Below are positions 1 to 12,420 of a stretch of 64,000 nucleotides of DNA, in pieces. The DNA comes from Anaspis maculata. Taxonomy: Eukaryota; Arthropoda; Insecta; Coleoptera; Scraptiidae. Within the stretch, counting starts at the first letter, position 1, and every line of letters begins with the position of its first letter. The notes under the pieces were generated by a model. The model made no database searches and was not told the DNA's origin. It saw only the letters and a program-made list of their open reading frames with translations. The position numbers were made by a program, and so were the translations under genes. The stretch is taken from NCBI GenBank assembly GCA_949128115.1, contig OX421965.1, positions 10,137,420 through 10,201,419 of the forward strand. Direction: 5' to 3'.

Positions 1-195
1 AATCAATCCCTATGGGTTTATTCCTTGACGGATTCTTACCATTTTGGTCTCTTTCGAAAGCTACAAGGATGTACTTTTTTTTATTTTTGGATTTTTAAAA
101 TGCCATTGGGCTCAAACCAAAGTACGTCCTTGTAGCTTTCGAAAGAGACCAAAATGGTAAGAATCTGTCAAAGAATAAACCCACGGGGATTGATT
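1..195. repeat. Hairpin (MITE-like) element with about 75-bp inverted arms
   Basis: The first 75 bases and the last 75 bases of this stretch are near-perfect reverse complements; the arms begin AATCAATCCC and end GGGGATTGATT. Only about 45 bases separate them. No coding capacity is visible. This is the structure of a short non-autonomous inverted-repeat element. The left end coincides with the window edge, so its target site duplication cannot be checked. The superfamily is unknown. Confidence 0.8.
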
Positions 196-2769
196 TTGCA
201 ATGCTTATTTTACCAATTCAACTCAGTCCTTAAGGTAGGTACATACATGCAGATAGAGGCATAACAGATATAAACTCACAAAGTGAGACAAAATCACTAC
301 AATGAGCAGCTGTTGTAGAGTTGTCTTGATTTTCATCAGTCGTTGGAAGTTGATGAATGCAATTCACAGCCGCAGGAGCGGCCGGTGAAAATGTAGGATA
401 AACCGAAGGAAAAACGCTCGCCGGGAAAACTTTAAATGATGACGCTAAGCAAAACTATAAGCTTAGCTAAGTTTCTGCGGTTTTTCAATTCTTTCCTATG
501 GCCGTTTGATGGCAGACAGAAGTTGGTGGTAAAAAAAAACAGAGGATGTGTCTTGACTTCCAATTTCATGGCCTGTTTTTGTCCATGATGGTGCAAGTAA
601 TCGTGGAAAAAAGGTTTTGGAGATTGCAAACAAATCTCTTCGATTGCTAGTTTTTGTTTAGAAAATCGTCTTTTTATTGAACAAATTGCCCAATCCTTGA
701 CCAGAGTGTTACGCCAAAATAAAAGTAATACATTGCAATAAGTCAACTGACGCTATTCGCTTAGTTCCTGTGGGTTATACCTCCGGGATGTTTTCCCTTC
801 TAGCCCTGATGAGGTCTCCTATGTCGGACTCTCACAGAACACAAATTCAAAATTCGTCGTTTTGCTGAACATCTCTTTTCTCACCCCTCGCGCGTCATGG
901 CCGGCTATCATTCCAGACATGAACCCCAGCTAGCGCCCATGGGACAGCTGAGCGGGCGAATCAGGAGGTAGAATTGCGTTCCAGAAAATTTGAAGGAACT
1001 TTCTAAGCTTTACTTGTAGAGCAATGAAGTGATATCTCAGAGAAATACATTGTCAATAATCAGATAAAGAAGCATGCCAAGACGATTGAAAGCTCTGGTT
1101 GGAGCTAGCAGGAAGGGGAATATGTAATACCCGATTTTAACGAATATTCATGAGTTCCTTGAATATTTGTTTTTTTTTTCTACTATTGCTTTTGGGATCA
1201 AACTTTGATCCAAAAATTCACGTTTCTTTAAAAATTGATAAATCGATGATTTTATAAAGAAAAAATTGTATCATCAATTTCATATTGGAGGTACTTGAAG
1301 TAATAAATCAAAAACAAACTTATAATGGGAGATATAGCCCATGAAGGGTTCTTTGTCACTTTCGGTACGACTCTCTACAATGAACTCAAGGTTACAAAAA
1401 AAAGAAAGGAACATGCAGATAACCTTTTATTCTCCGAATGAAGTTGATGAAGAAAAAGGTAATCGTATACAAGGATATGCCTGAAGTATCACACTACACA
1501 AAATACAAATATAAAAGAATGATGCAAATTCATGAACCTGTTAAAAAATTATTAAAGTTCAAATTTGGGGAAAATTGTGAGCGCGCCACTTTTTTGAGGT
1601 GATTTTTTTTATCGGCAAGATGCCGGCACCGGAGTATAATGAATAAAATCACTGGATGCGCATTATGAATATGTACAATTATGGATAAATTCGAACAATA
1701 CATACACATTAAAATCATAGGCAATATATATTATGTTTCCGACTAGGTTCCACTCGTATTTGACAATAATAAAGAAATTTTTTTTGTAATTTTTATAGTT
1801 TGTGTCCATTTTTATGGAATTAGGCAGCTGGTTGAATGCTTGCATTGCCCTAGTCAATGGGTTATTCAGACCTGCATTACTCGTCACATTAGCCAAATAC
1901 ACATTATTTGTTGCACGTGTGGCAACAGATAGGTGATAGGTACTTGATTAGTGGATTTGCACGCAGGCAAATTTTATTGCAATTCAGTTCCTTTGTAACA
2001 GTCACGGTAGTCGTTCAAATTCTTCATCAATTCGGCTGTTACATCTTGAGCTGTAATATCACAAGAGGTGAGACCTTTTTTAGCGCATTTCTGACATTTG
2101 TACCGAATTAAAAATTTTGACATGCGGACTGGTACTTGATCTTGGAACGTAAGAACATTATGCGAGATTATAATCAGAGAAAACTTTAAAGTTTTGCCAA
2201 AGTTTTCTGAGGCAATTGCCGAAGCCCAAGAACAAAGTAGGTATGTAGGTAGGTAGGTACTCTTGAAGCCTAATCTGTAGCGAGTTGTTCGAGCGGCGCC
2301 ATCTGTCTTTGATTTACCGCAATGCAGTTGTAGACACCAAGTGGTCGAGTTCATCTTTTATGATCCTTCACACACTCCGTCATACTCGACGCTTTGATGG
2401 CTCTGAAAGACGACTGCGAAGACCGGCTTCGAAAGCTGTCCCCCGCAAAGCCGATTTCCAGCTTTCATCAAAACCACGGTTTTCGGAGCCGGCTTTCAAA
2501 ACCGATTCGGTTGCCAGCAAACAGGTTATGAGGTCCGACTCCAAAGACCGGTATTGGAAGTCACGAGTCCCAAAAAATGGCTTTGCTCTGAACAAGCCCA
2601 AAAGGTTGACTTCAAATCAAGCATGATAAAATTCACAAAACACTCAGTTTTGTGGCATCATTTATCTGTGGCTTGAAACTGCAACGTTGAAATTTTTCAA
2701 AGTTGTGAAATAACTCACTTTGATGGATCTGTTTCAACTCTTAGTGACTTGGCGCGTTAATTTGCTAGG
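196..2769. other. Non-coding stretch, no gene recognised
   Basis: Only short open frames without recognisable domains occur here. The sequence is AT-rich with short homopolymers. Around 2390-2600 it is locally richer in G+C, with repeated pieces such as AAGACCGG and AAAGCCG, possibly a degraded element. I cannot support any gene. Confidence 0.5.
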
Positions 2770-3480
2770 CCATTATCAAATCAATTATTCAAGTAAGTAT
2801 AATTCAATAAGATTGCAGGTGTATGCAATGTGCAATGTGCATAGCTAATAAAAAGTCCGCCTGGAATTGATCGGTACCCTTATACTTGTGTATAACAGTT
2901 TAGTTTCAAAGTGCTGATATTAATCATCTCACTCTCCACTGAACTGATCGACAGATTAGAATACTAATCGCCAAATAAACACACACCTAACACTTACGAA
3001 GAATCTGGACTGTACAGGTACATTACCGTTTGACATCATTGTCATGAATTTGCGTTTGGTACTTGAACAAATGAGAGACGAACAAATGAACTGAACAGAC
3101 ACAATTTATCACTCCGTACTACTAAGTACACGTCAGATACATTATCGCACTTAGATATCGCTTTGTTGTGAATGCAAATTTGCCTGCATCCGGCCGGGCC
3201 TCACCTTGATATAGGTAGGTATATATTAAGGTATATATCATAGTTGTGTGTTGTATCCGAGAATATTCCACAGAATCACGGCATTGGCCACGAGTTTTTT
3301 CGCAGCGGACCTAGAAAAATCCATCGGATTCGCGTGTGCTCTGGCATCGCTTTCCAAGCACGGCACCTCCGTAAATTGCGCAAATGTGCCTTATTCGCGC
3401 GTCGTGATCTCTCCAGCGAGTTTTGTACTAAAATATTATGTATACATACTTATGTTTTCTCTTTCTTCTGAAATGCTTAG
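2770..3480 (+). promoter_or_regulatory. Upstream block of OR1, duplicated upstream of OR2
   Basis: This block ends about 40 bp before OR1 exon 1. It is repeated, with point changes and small indels, at 10555-11062 plus 12232-12415, upstream of OR2. Shared landmarks include ATTCAATAAGATTGC, CAATGTGCAATGTGCATAGC, GACAGATTAGAATACTAAT and, near 3250, GTTGTATCCGAGAAT. The last 170 bases (3245-3420) are open in more than one frame in OR1, but the same frames are broken in the OR2 copy. I therefore read it as duplicated promoter or 5' UTR sequence rather than a coding exon. A TTTCAG acceptor lies just before the OR1 start codon, so a 5' UTR intron is possible. Confidence 0.6.
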
Positions 3481-3516
3481 CACTGATTACTTTTTTTTTT
3501 AATTTCAGAGAAAACT

Positions 3517-5005
3517 ATGACATTTTGTGAAAAGAAACTTATGCAAGGTGATATGACTTCAAAATGGAACCCGCGAAGCAACTAAATCCACTTCTGAAAA
3601 TTTGTAGGTGATTGCTTATGGATCACCGGCTTCATATGCAGTGACATTTTGGAATTCGCGATAGTCCGTTTGATCCTGCTGGCTACGATTGTCACGCAAC
3701 TTTTCATTTACAGTTTCGAGCTTTTCTGCTTCATCATCCATCCGGAATACTTTTTCAAATACGTCCCTTTTCTTTTTTTAAGAATTTTTGTGCGAAGGCC
3801 GACATACATTCTTTCCAACTAAGTAATGCTATAATTATTAATTTCAGGGATTTGGAACAGCTATCGTAATTTTGGATCTAAGGAAGGATACAAATGAGAT
3901 AAAGCAAGAGTTTATTGATAATTCATGGGCTCTGGGCAGCGCAGGGTCCGAATCCCTCAGGGCGTCCAGAAAAATAATTATAATTTCCAATTTTTGTGCA
4001 ATCTTGGTCATGGTCCTGGGTGGATTCATGTTTGCGTTCTTCATTCAACCAAATAGCAGCGACACGGAATTTTTTTTGATCATGTTCGTTGTCAAACAGC
4101 ACTATCCGGAATGTAGCGACATTTTCAATTTTCTGATCAAACTTCTGTTTGTTCCACTTTTTGGTTCAATTGTGACTCGTATTTTTTTCCTGATATACGG
4201 ATCTCAGCACTTTTTCATACAGTATCATATGTTGGTTGACAATTTGAAAATGATTATCGAAGATTATCCTGGTGAATACGACGAGTTGATTGACGATGAA
4301 GACTTCCAGGATGAAATTCACCGTAGACTTGCTTTCAGCTTTCAACGACTCACTTATCTCAATGCGTAATTTTACGTTGATCATCAACTAACACACATCA
4401 TCTAACCTCCAAATTTATTTTCAAGATTTCTGAACGTTTCCAACAACAAACTGATTCGTCCGTATTTTATCATGCATTCATGCACTGGTTTCATTTTAGC
4501 GCTATCAATTTTTATGATTATGTACGGAAGTTACTTCGGTGTATATCAGAGTTCCATCCATTCTCTTATATTGGCTTATTGTTTTCTACTAGGAAGTTGG
4601 TTACTATTTTGTTGTATAATATACAATGGACAAGAACTTGAAAATTTGGTAAGTAGTCTTACTACTGATTTCGTTATTCATTGCTAGTTCTGGAATTTTC
4701 CTTATTTTTATTTTTCAAGACTGAACAACTGCAAATGGTTATAACACAGATGAAATGGTATTGTTTCAACAAACGAAATAGGAGAAATATTTTGATGATC
4801 TGGCTAGCGACGGCAAAACCGTTACGATTTGATTTTATATCAGATTTTTCAATTAATTACCAATTTGCAATTAGCGTCAGTCAATACAAAATTCACGGTA
4901 ATGGATAAATTCTACCTCGTGAACTTTCAGATGGTAAGGGGGATCTATTCAGTTATATCACTTATAATATCTACAAGAAACTATCGCGATATCGAATATA
5001 TTTAA
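3517..5005 (+). CDS. Odorant receptor (7tm_6 family), copy 1 (OR1), six exons
   Basis: Exons by splice sites and phase: 3517-3547, 3608-3789, 3848-4365, 4426-4648, 4720-4875 and 4931-5005 (stop TAA); 1185 nt, 394 aa, the usual length for insect odorant receptors. These are seven-helix membrane subunits that form ligand-gated channels with the Orco co-receptor in olfactory neurons. The product begins MTFCEKKLMQG. Strongly hydrophobic stretches fall at about residues 27-60, in exon 3 (IIIISNFCAILVMVLGG and the segment after IFNFLIKLLF), twice in exon 4, and in the last exon (GIYSVISLIIS). The cytoplasmic stretch EQLQMVITQMKWYCFN and the short last exon are typical of the receptor C-terminus. 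Introns are very short (55-71 nt). Intron 2 (58 nt, GTGCGA...TTTCAG) contains a stop, so it must be removed. No ORF start or exon is broken; I see an intact gene. Its ligand cannot be told from sequence. Confidence 0.92.
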
Positions 5006-5527
5006 GTACCCACCTTGATGGGGCAGTTTTGGATACACTCTAGTCCTAGTAGTGTGACGTTAATTTTTTTTCCCGCGGCTGTGATATTCTCTTACTTTCC
5101 GCGACGCAAGCCTGGAAATTGTCTTCTCAAGGTTCACCAGTCCACAAAGATGTAGACTTCAACGTAACCTGGTCTGGCCTAAGCTTAATATAAGTAAAGG
5201 GTGACAATTTAAAAGTGGCGACATATTATTCTCCAGTTATAAGACCGCTAACCATATATATATTTATTGTAAACAATAACGTCCTACCATTATAATAAAT
5301 GGTCTGTAAATACAAGGAATACTTAACAATAAAGAACATTACAAACTTGAAAAGTAAATTAATATTGTGTGTTTATGTAGATATTGTATAAAAATATTTA
5401 GTAGATGTAAATCTGAATTCCAGTAGGTAGGTAGATACAGAATTTTTTATCTAGTATAGTTAGTGTATAAGTGATATTTCAAAACTAAAACGGAATATTT
5501 CAATGTCTCTAGAGCAATTGTTTTAAC
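5006..5527. other. AT-rich 3' flank of OR1
   Basis: No open frame or repeat of note. The sequence carries several AATAAA-like signals (for example near 5330), any of which could be the OR1 polyadenylation site. The stretch separates OR1 from a LINE inserted in the opposite orientation. Confidence 0.4.
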
Positions 5528-7690
5528 AGTTTTTTTTTTTGGAATAGAAAATTTTTTCGTGAAGTCAATAAAAAAATTTCAAATGGTTCCACGAGCACCG
5601 ATGAGAAGTCCTATAATTTTGATTTCTTTGATCCTGTATTTGTCTTTGAAAAAATTTATTGCCGGGCTGTAAATATTCTTTTTTTCAAGGTCGATGTCGG
5701 TCGGTTGATTTTTATTATTTTCAAAGCGTATTGTCGGGTCAATGATGTAAGCAATGTCGTGTTGTCTGTCTAGAGCTATAATGTCGATCCGTCTGTTGCT
5801 GTCATTGTCACCTACACAAGTCACTTCTTCGTGTACTTCAAAATTTTGTGGTACTGATTTGGCGATAAGGCTTCGAATAGTGTTGTGTCGGTTGATCCGT
5901 AAGAGGCCGCCATATTGGCAAAATCCCAAGACGTGTGGCAAAGTTTCAGTCTCAGTGCAGTGTCTGCATTGGTAACCGTCTTTGGATCTGCCTGGTATTC
6001 CTCTCACGTTTGAGACGTATCCAATCATCTTGATCGCTTCTTTCCATTCGGAATTTGAAAGGCCTTCTGATGACCTTATCCACGAGTTGCAGGGGGTGTA
6101 TTCATCGAAGAGTTCTACGCCGCGGCCCTTTTGTTCAAGCAATTTCCATTTTTCAAATTTTTCATTGCGAAGCATTTCTCTAATTTTTTTCCCATTCAAA
6201 TTCCAAATGTTATCTCCTTGTAGAGATAGTCTTAATTTTACAGTACATTTTTCTAGCTTCGTGTTCCAAGTTTCTGATGTGATCAATGAACGGATTAGAT
6301 TGCTCGTGTAGCTTTTTGCAGATGTTAAAGCTTTGGATAAAGGCTTCCCATGATGCTTTGAATAGACCCAAACCTTTGACCTTGGGTGAACTGAACAGCA
6401 TGTTATCTGGAATATCTCCTAGCAGCTCTAAGATTTCTTTCAAAGCAGATTTTATAATTTTGTCGAGATCATGAAGAAAATTCAAAGGTAGTTTCTCTAG
6501 TGGAGTTGCTTGAAATGAGTAGACAAGAGACGGCCAAATAGAACAATCAAGAATTTGGAATTTTTGGTGTGATTTGAGAAGAGGCGTACTGGTCAATTTT
6601 TGAAGCGTATCTCTCAATTTGGTGGTGATTTTTACCGTATCAAGTATGATCTCATCATTGAAGGTTACCCCAAGATATTTGATTTTCTCTTCGACAAATA
6701 TGCATTTGATGGGGCGTTCTTGATCAAATGAAGAAAACTTTCCTTTTTCAATATTGATCGCTGTACATTTGCTATTATTGAGTTGTAGACCGATTTCAGC
6801 CAATCTTTCCTTTGCCACATCAAAAAGAGTGAAAGGTCTGTTTTCAGAAATTCCTATAAGTGCAGTATCGTCTGCAAATCCTAAAACGCTTGCATTCGGA
6901 AGATTATGGTCTATTTGATAACCAAACGTTCTTGAATTCTCTGGTTTAGAAAGTTCAGCAATAATATGGTCGGTGGAGAGGTTGTAGAGCGTAGGTGATA
7001 GTGGTGCTCCTTGCATTACTCCTTTCTTTATGGTGATGGGTTTTGTCCTTCCTTTTGCTATCTCAAACTGAGTTGTATTCCCTTTCTGTAAATCGATAAT
7101 TATCTCTTGAAGTTTTTGCGGCATAGATGAGCTTTTGATACATGCTTCCAGGTGGCTATGTCCTATATTATCGTACGCTTTACTGATGTCCAGAAATAAT
7201 AATGTGAGATCTTTTTAATTTTTTTTTTAATCTCCCAGGATACCATTCAAAATTGATGTGTTTATATGGGTCCCTGGGATACAAGTAAACCCCCTTTGGT
7301 TCTCATGAAATTGGATGTAGCTTCTTACTTGTCGGTCCAATACCTTCTCGATAGTTCTTCGAACCACAGAACATATGGATATAGGTCTCTAATTGGTGAT
7401 CAGGTCTTCTGGTCCATTTTTGTGAATGAGGATGGTTCTAGCTTTTTTGAGGCATGATGGTGTTTTGCCTGTCTTCACCATTATTGTGCCAATTTTTGAA
7501 AGTATTTTGTTGATAGATTTCTTCTTCAAAACTCGAACGATGATTCTGTCGATGCCACTTGCGGTGTCGATTTTGATTTGCTTTAGACTAGCTTCGATTT
7601 CTTGTGGTGAGACGTTTTGGTCATACGTCTGATTAATCCTGTTGATTTCATCCGGGTTGAGCTTGATATTATATTCGTTTATCATTGAAT
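5528..7690 (-). mobile_element. 5'-truncated R2-like LINE with restriction-like endonuclease
   Basis: Read on the minus strand, decayed open frames at 7685-7389, 7124-6210 and 6286-5579 give one reverse transcriptase followed by a C-terminal endonuclease. Visible landmarks are ASGIDRI (finger region), LDISKAYDNIGH near 7200-7160 (RT motif A), GVMQGAPLSP (motif B) and FADDTALIG (motif C). A CCHC knuckle follows (CRHCTETETLPHVLGFC), then RRIDIIALDRQHDIAYIIDP, the PD/D pattern of the restriction-like endonuclease of R2, R4 and NeSL-type elements. The N-terminal zinc-finger/Myb part is missing, so the copy is 5' truncated. Frameshifts and a T-rich interruption near 7200-7245 show it is dead. The minus-strand 3' end has an A-run (T-run at 5530-5540). 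The exact clade within the R2 group is unsure. Confidence 0.85.
5579..7685 (-). pseudogene. Decayed RT plus restriction-like endonuclease ORF of the R2-like LINE
   Basis: Three open pieces in different frames together encode RT motifs 0-7, a thumb region, the CCHC knuckle and the nuclease. The 7389-7685 piece ends at KNGPEDLITN, just before the expected YRPI motif; RPISICSVVRRTIEKVLDRQ is legible past the stop near 7385. The region 7200-7260 has lost frame. The endonuclease part (5579-6286) is open for 235 codons and keeps its catalytic-type D residues. These elements normally insert at fixed sites in rDNA or repeats; no rRNA sequence is visible next to this copy. Confidence 0.82.
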
Positions 7691-7729
7691 CGTTATCAGT
7701 ATGATTCTTCTTTCAGATGCACATTTTGG

Positions 7730-7905
7730 AGCGGTGGTAGCCGAGTGGTACAGGTGATGGCAAGCCAAACCATTGGCGCTGCCCTGTGTGGGTTCGAATC
7801 CTACTTCATCCATGGATATTTTGTGCTGTCCCCGAGGTTGCATGGTAGAGCAGCTTATAGCTGAATGCCGCCTCGTAAAATAAGACAATTAAATAAATGA
7901 ATGAA
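7730..7905 (+). mobile_element. tRNA-derived SINE
   Basis: The first 75 bases resemble a tRNA of the Ser/Leu type. A box A-like TAGCCGAGTGG lies at 7738-7748 and a perfect box B GGTTCGAATCC at 7791-7801, at normal spacing. The stretch then runs on through a tRNA-unrelated body and ends in AATTAAATAAATGAATGA followed by an A-run. A discrete tRNA gene would stop near 7810 with a 3' acceptor stem, which does not pair well here. It is therefore a SINE transcribed by RNA polymerase III, not a functional tRNA. It abuts the truncated end of the R2-like LINE. Confidence 0.8.
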
Positions 7906-8146
7906 AAAACATTGGCACTTGCACATGCAAGTGGACATTCAAATTTTATTCTTATATATTTTGAAAATTTATTCTTGAGAATTACAATGAGTAAATGACG
8001 GCCGTTCCAATTAATGCATATTTGAGCTCGACACGTAATAACAAGTTCATTACACACGCTGGCACATTTTGGCCGGAATCTGAGCAATCACTTGTCTATA
8101 ATGTTATTCTTCAAGTCACTTGAAGTTTGAGATCAGTTCTATATCC

Positions 8147-8356
8147 CATACACTTTCCATTTTTAGTAGAATGACTTTTTGGAGCAAAAATAAAGTGACA
8201 AGCTGGGGGGCTACGACTACGGCTGATGGCACCTGCAAAGTTTTGGAGCGAAACTATCAGCGGCCATCGGCCGTATTCTCCCAGCGCCAGCGCTCCAGCT
8301 TGTCACTTTATTTTTGCTCCAAAAAGTCATTCTACTGAAAATAGAAAGTGTATGAG
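8147..8356. repeat. MITE-like hairpin, family M1 copy 1
   Basis: Arms of about 70 bp, nearly perfect reverse complements, run from CATACACTTTCCATTTTTAG on the left to its complement on the right. They include GACTTTTTGGAGCAAAAATA and GTGACAAGCTGG. The loop contains GTTTTGGAGCGAAACTATCAG. A second copy of the same element lies at 60634-60822, which confirms a dispersed family. No protein is encoded. Confidence 0.85.
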
Positions 8357-10554
8357 ATATGTTCCTTCTTCTGGCATTCTCTTATTGGAAAGGAAGACTT
8401 ATTTCTTCCTTATTTATTTATTGAAGCGCCCACGGAAAATGATGTAGAAGACAAGACCAAAAAGGAAATGAACGGAAATCTCAGAAAAGAAGAGGAGGAC
8501 ATCGAAAAAGGCTTGTAAAAATCCAGTGAGCCTGAAAGCCGCTGTTTATGCTAATAAGATACCGTTGAGTGGCCGAAAGAAAGCTGATCTCTGTTTTCTC
8601 TGTGTCTCTCTGATCTAAATTTTGACTGATTACAAGTTTCAACGTTTATTTCAAATCACTTACTTTAATTGACGTTAAGAGTTTTTGAGTTGTAAAGGTG
8701 CCTCAGTGAATCCTAGCTATTAGCTTAAGGGCTATTTTTTTTTTCATATGACCATATTTCAAATTTGATTTACTTCTATAGTCCTCATGCATGCATGTTT
8801 CAATTATTTTTTTGTACAATAATATTTTTATTCATTCCCAAAATAAAAGTAAAATGACACAACTTATGAAAAGAAAAGGGTGCGGTTTGATTCCTAAGTG
8901 ACACAACTCAAAAAAGGGGTTGAAATACCGCCCTTAACAATTGGTGTTCACCTGCAATTGGTAGTGCCGTATTTATTACCATGCTGTGCAAAAGTTCTAT
9001 AAAATTCTCACAACAAGTCTTGAACAATAAATAGTGACAAAAAGAGTCATATTTAGAAACTGTTTCCTGAGAAACTTCCTTTTTTGACTTCGGTCACTTT
9101 TCTCGCGGGGGTGCGACATGTTCTAAAGTTTGGGACAAAATTTTAGGTGATTCAATGAACGGCGCAGAACCGAGTTAGAACACGTAGATGGAAACCACCG
9201 CTTGGCACCCACACATGCGTGAATGGCAGGTGTACCAAACTTGGGGCTAAGTGGAAAGCACTCATTCACGTTTCTGGATCGACTGTTCGTCACCACTTTC
9301 TCAACAGTTCTTGTGGTAACCAACGTTGGCCATAAGATTGTATTTTCATGCATACAAACAGGACTAGCAGGATCACTGATTCTTACTCTGGATGATAAGG
9401 CGTACGGGCGCATTATTCTACACGTGCAAGATTAAGTTAGTACTCAACGGAGCGACATGAAATCGACCACTACATACTCTCAGGATCTTTATTTTGGGAA
9501 CGACTAAAGATATTCAGACGCGGTTTGTTTTATCTTGATAGGCATTGCTTTGACTCCAACTGCTTTGATTCATGAGTTTGAATTTCTGCATTTTTGATCA
9601 CCTTGTATACGGCGTTTGCATCGACCGCCATCATGGCAAAGCATCTTAAAATGAAGGTAATGTTCTATAGAATAACTTCGCCAAGTGGCATCATGTCACT
9701 AAAATTGCAAGGTTGAAACGACCAACGAGCGGACTATGGGCTACAATCAATACAGCGCGCGCTTCCCCTATTTTTGAAAAATCATTACTCCTGGACCAAA
9801 GCGCTTACTAAGGTACTACTTTGTCAGAAACTTTACGAAGCTTTCTCTACATAGTCCCGCATAAGTGTGGGCTTATTTTGAACTATTCACATAGATTACC
9901 ATGGGTCAAAGTTTTTGTGTTCTTTTTGCACTTCTTTTGATCTTCATGATCTGCAAAGGCGATGGTCGGAAACAAAGAAGAAAAATTTGCATGGGAGGCT
10001 TTCAGTAATCATCGGGTGAGGCAACGGTGAAGGATTTCCACTTCATCTATTACGGTTTTCAAGATATGAACGGTTGAACTTGAAGAACGGAGGCTATCTA
10101 AATGTCCAGAAAAGTCAAAAATGGGGTCCTGGGAGCCCAACGGTCCAAATTTTGAGGTGGCAACAATTATTTTCGTAATCAGCGAGGTCAAAATACCCTA
10201 GAAAGTCTTGTTGCCCAACTGTTACATGAAATGCTTCTTGCATCGTTCGGAAAGCGATTTATGAAATTTGGTCCTAGTCTACTGCTCTCCACGGCACAAA
10301 ATCTTGTAAATAATGAGATTATCGATTTCTACGACTCAAAATTAGTCAAAAACGACTACCGTCTTGTTTCTTGCGGTAAATAAAAAAACAGTAAATAAGA
10401 AATCACCAATTTGTCGGCGAAACACCGTGCAAGGAGGAACAAAAACAGTTTAAAGGTGTGGTTAAGGTCAACTGTCATTTCGGGTTTGTATCCATGTAGC
10501 CATGGAAACGGCACCCTGACCTACACCAACCTACTTCACACTAATTGAGCGTAT
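8357..10554. other. Non-coding stretch between M1 hairpin and OR2 upstream block
   Basis: No recognisable coding domain. Open frames are under 100 codons with no motif. A short imperfect inverted repeat (GGTTAAGGTCAACTG near 10460 against ACCCTGACCTACACCAACC near 10520) may be a small hairpin element. Nothing else is supported. Confidence 0.45.
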
Positions 10555-12415
10555 TCTCTAGGCCATTACCACCTCGATCAATTATTCAACTAAGTATTAT
10601 TCAATAAGATTGCGGCTAAAGCAATGTGCAATGTGCATAGCTAACGGAGAAAAACCGCCCGGAATTGATCGGTATCATCACTTGTGTAACATAACAGTTG
10701 TGTTTCAAAGTGCTGTTTTCCAATGTTTCACTTACCACTGATGCACTAACTGGCGAATACTGAATACTATAATTCAGCGTATTCACATCACGTGATTTTT
10801 ATATCGACAGATTAGAATACTAATATTCGCCAAAGGACACACACCTAACACTTACTGAAGAATCTGGAACGTACAGGTTTGATATCATAGTCACGAATTT
10901 GCGTTGGGTATTTTAATAATAAGAGACGAACGTTCAAGCTACTGTGACTAAACACACGTCAAATAAATAATCGCACTTAGATATCGCTTCGCTGAATACC
11001 GATGATGCCTTCAATTCCTCTTCGAATCCAAATCTGCCAGCTGCTGGCCAAGCCTCACTTTATACAGGGTAATTCATGAGTGACCTTACATAGGCTAATG
11101 GGAAATAGAGGACTTCGAAGCGAGTCAGGATCCACAGAAGAAATATAGTTTTCTCCATTGGTTACGAAGATACAGGGTATTTTGTGTGTTTCGTGTGAAA
11201 CTTTGAAAAGCAGAATTTCTGAAACGGTTTGAGATATTTTATTGAAATTCATCAGTAATATTTCTCAGTTGGACTTATCCAGAAGCTAAACCAAGTGAGT
11301 CAAAATCTAGGGCCGGGCTAGAAAAAATGTGTCTCTTTGTTATTTGGTCTAAAAGTACATTTTCTGAACGCTTTTCTGGAAAACTGCTATCGGATTCGAA
11401 AAGCTTACGAAAAATGCTTCAAGAATCACTCTTAAATTTAAATGGTACACCTAAACCGTTTTGACAATAAAATTAAAAGTAAAATTTGTGGGTAAGTTTC
11501 CATTATCGACCGGACATAATCGACTCATTATTTGATTGAATTCATTCAAATTCATTTTTCAGCTTGTCTCGGTTGAATAGAAGGGCTTAGTTGAGAGAAA
11601 AAATCCATAGTCGAAGATTTTTTTAAGACCAAATCGAGTCTAATTTTGTGGTTCACTCTCGATTTTGTTGAAAAAAAAAAGGTCGGCTCTGGAATTTTTC
11701 CTTTAACCAAGCCTTTCTGTTCAACAGAGACAAGACAAAAAAATAATTTGAATGAATTCAATCAAACAATGAGTCGATTATGTCCGGTCAAAAATGGAAA
11801 CTTGCCCTTGAACTTTACTTTTAATTTTATTGTCGAAACGGTCCAGGTGTGCCATCTAAATTGAAGAGTGATTCTTGAAGCATTTTGCCTTAGCTTTTGG
11901 AATCCGACAGCAGTTTTTTGAAAAAGCGATAAAAAATGTCATTTTTGATCAAATAACAAAGGGTTACATTTCTTCTAGCCCGACCCTGGGTTTTGACTTG
12001 ACCGGTATGGCTTCTGGGTGATTTCCACAGAAAAATATTCCTGGTGAATTTCAACAAAATATCTCGCTCTTTCAGAAATATCGCTTACCAAAGTTTCATA
12101 CGAAACACACAAAACATCCTGTATCTTCGTAACAAATGGAGAAAACAAAATTCCTTCTGTGGATCCTGACTTGCCTCGAAGTCCTCTATCTCCCATTAGC
12201 CTATGTAAGGTCACTCATGAATCACCCTCTGCAATCGTTTGTTGTATCCGAGAATTTTCAACGCAATTACAGCATTAGCTGCAGTTCATGCATTCACGGT
12301 AGCTCTAGAAAAGTCCATCGGGCTCGCATAAATGTTCTGGCACGCTCTCGAAGCACGGTACCTCTGCCAATTGTGCAGATGTGTCTTATTCGCCTGTCGT
12401 GATCTCCAGTGAGTA
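10555..12415 (+). promoter_or_regulatory. Upstream block of OR2 (split by fold-back FB-A1)
   Basis: The counterpart of 2770-3420 upstream of OR1. The first part (10555-11062) and the last part (12232-12415) join across FB-A1 at the same place where OR1 has a continuous sequence (AGCCTCACTTTATA then GTTGTATCCGAGAAT). In OR1 this block lies about 100 bp from the start codon; here about 8.25 kb of fold-back DNA separates it from OR2 exon 1. If it holds the promoter, OR2 now has a very long 5' intron or has lost its promoter. Confidence 0.6.
11065..12229. mobile_element. Fold-back element FB-A1
   Basis: One long palindrome: arms of about 580 bp meet near 11647 with almost no loop. The left end reads TA-CAGGGTAATTCATGAG; the right end is its decayed complement (CTCATGAATCACCCTCTG). 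FB-A2 at 31062-32233 is the same element with better-kept ends. It encodes nothing convincing. Transcripts crossing it would fold into a hairpin of hundreds of base pairs. It sits inside the OR2 upstream block. Confidence 0.9.
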
Positions 12416-12420
12416 TTATA

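Noticed and set aside
3244..3502. Possible coding first exon upstream of OR1
   Set aside because: The frame is broken by stops in the duplicated block upstream of OR2, while both receptors already have full-length products starting MTFC.
7736..7812. A tRNA gene (Ser/Leu-like)
   Set aside because: Boxes A and B are good, but the acceptor stem does not close and the sequence continues into a SINE body with an A-rich tail.
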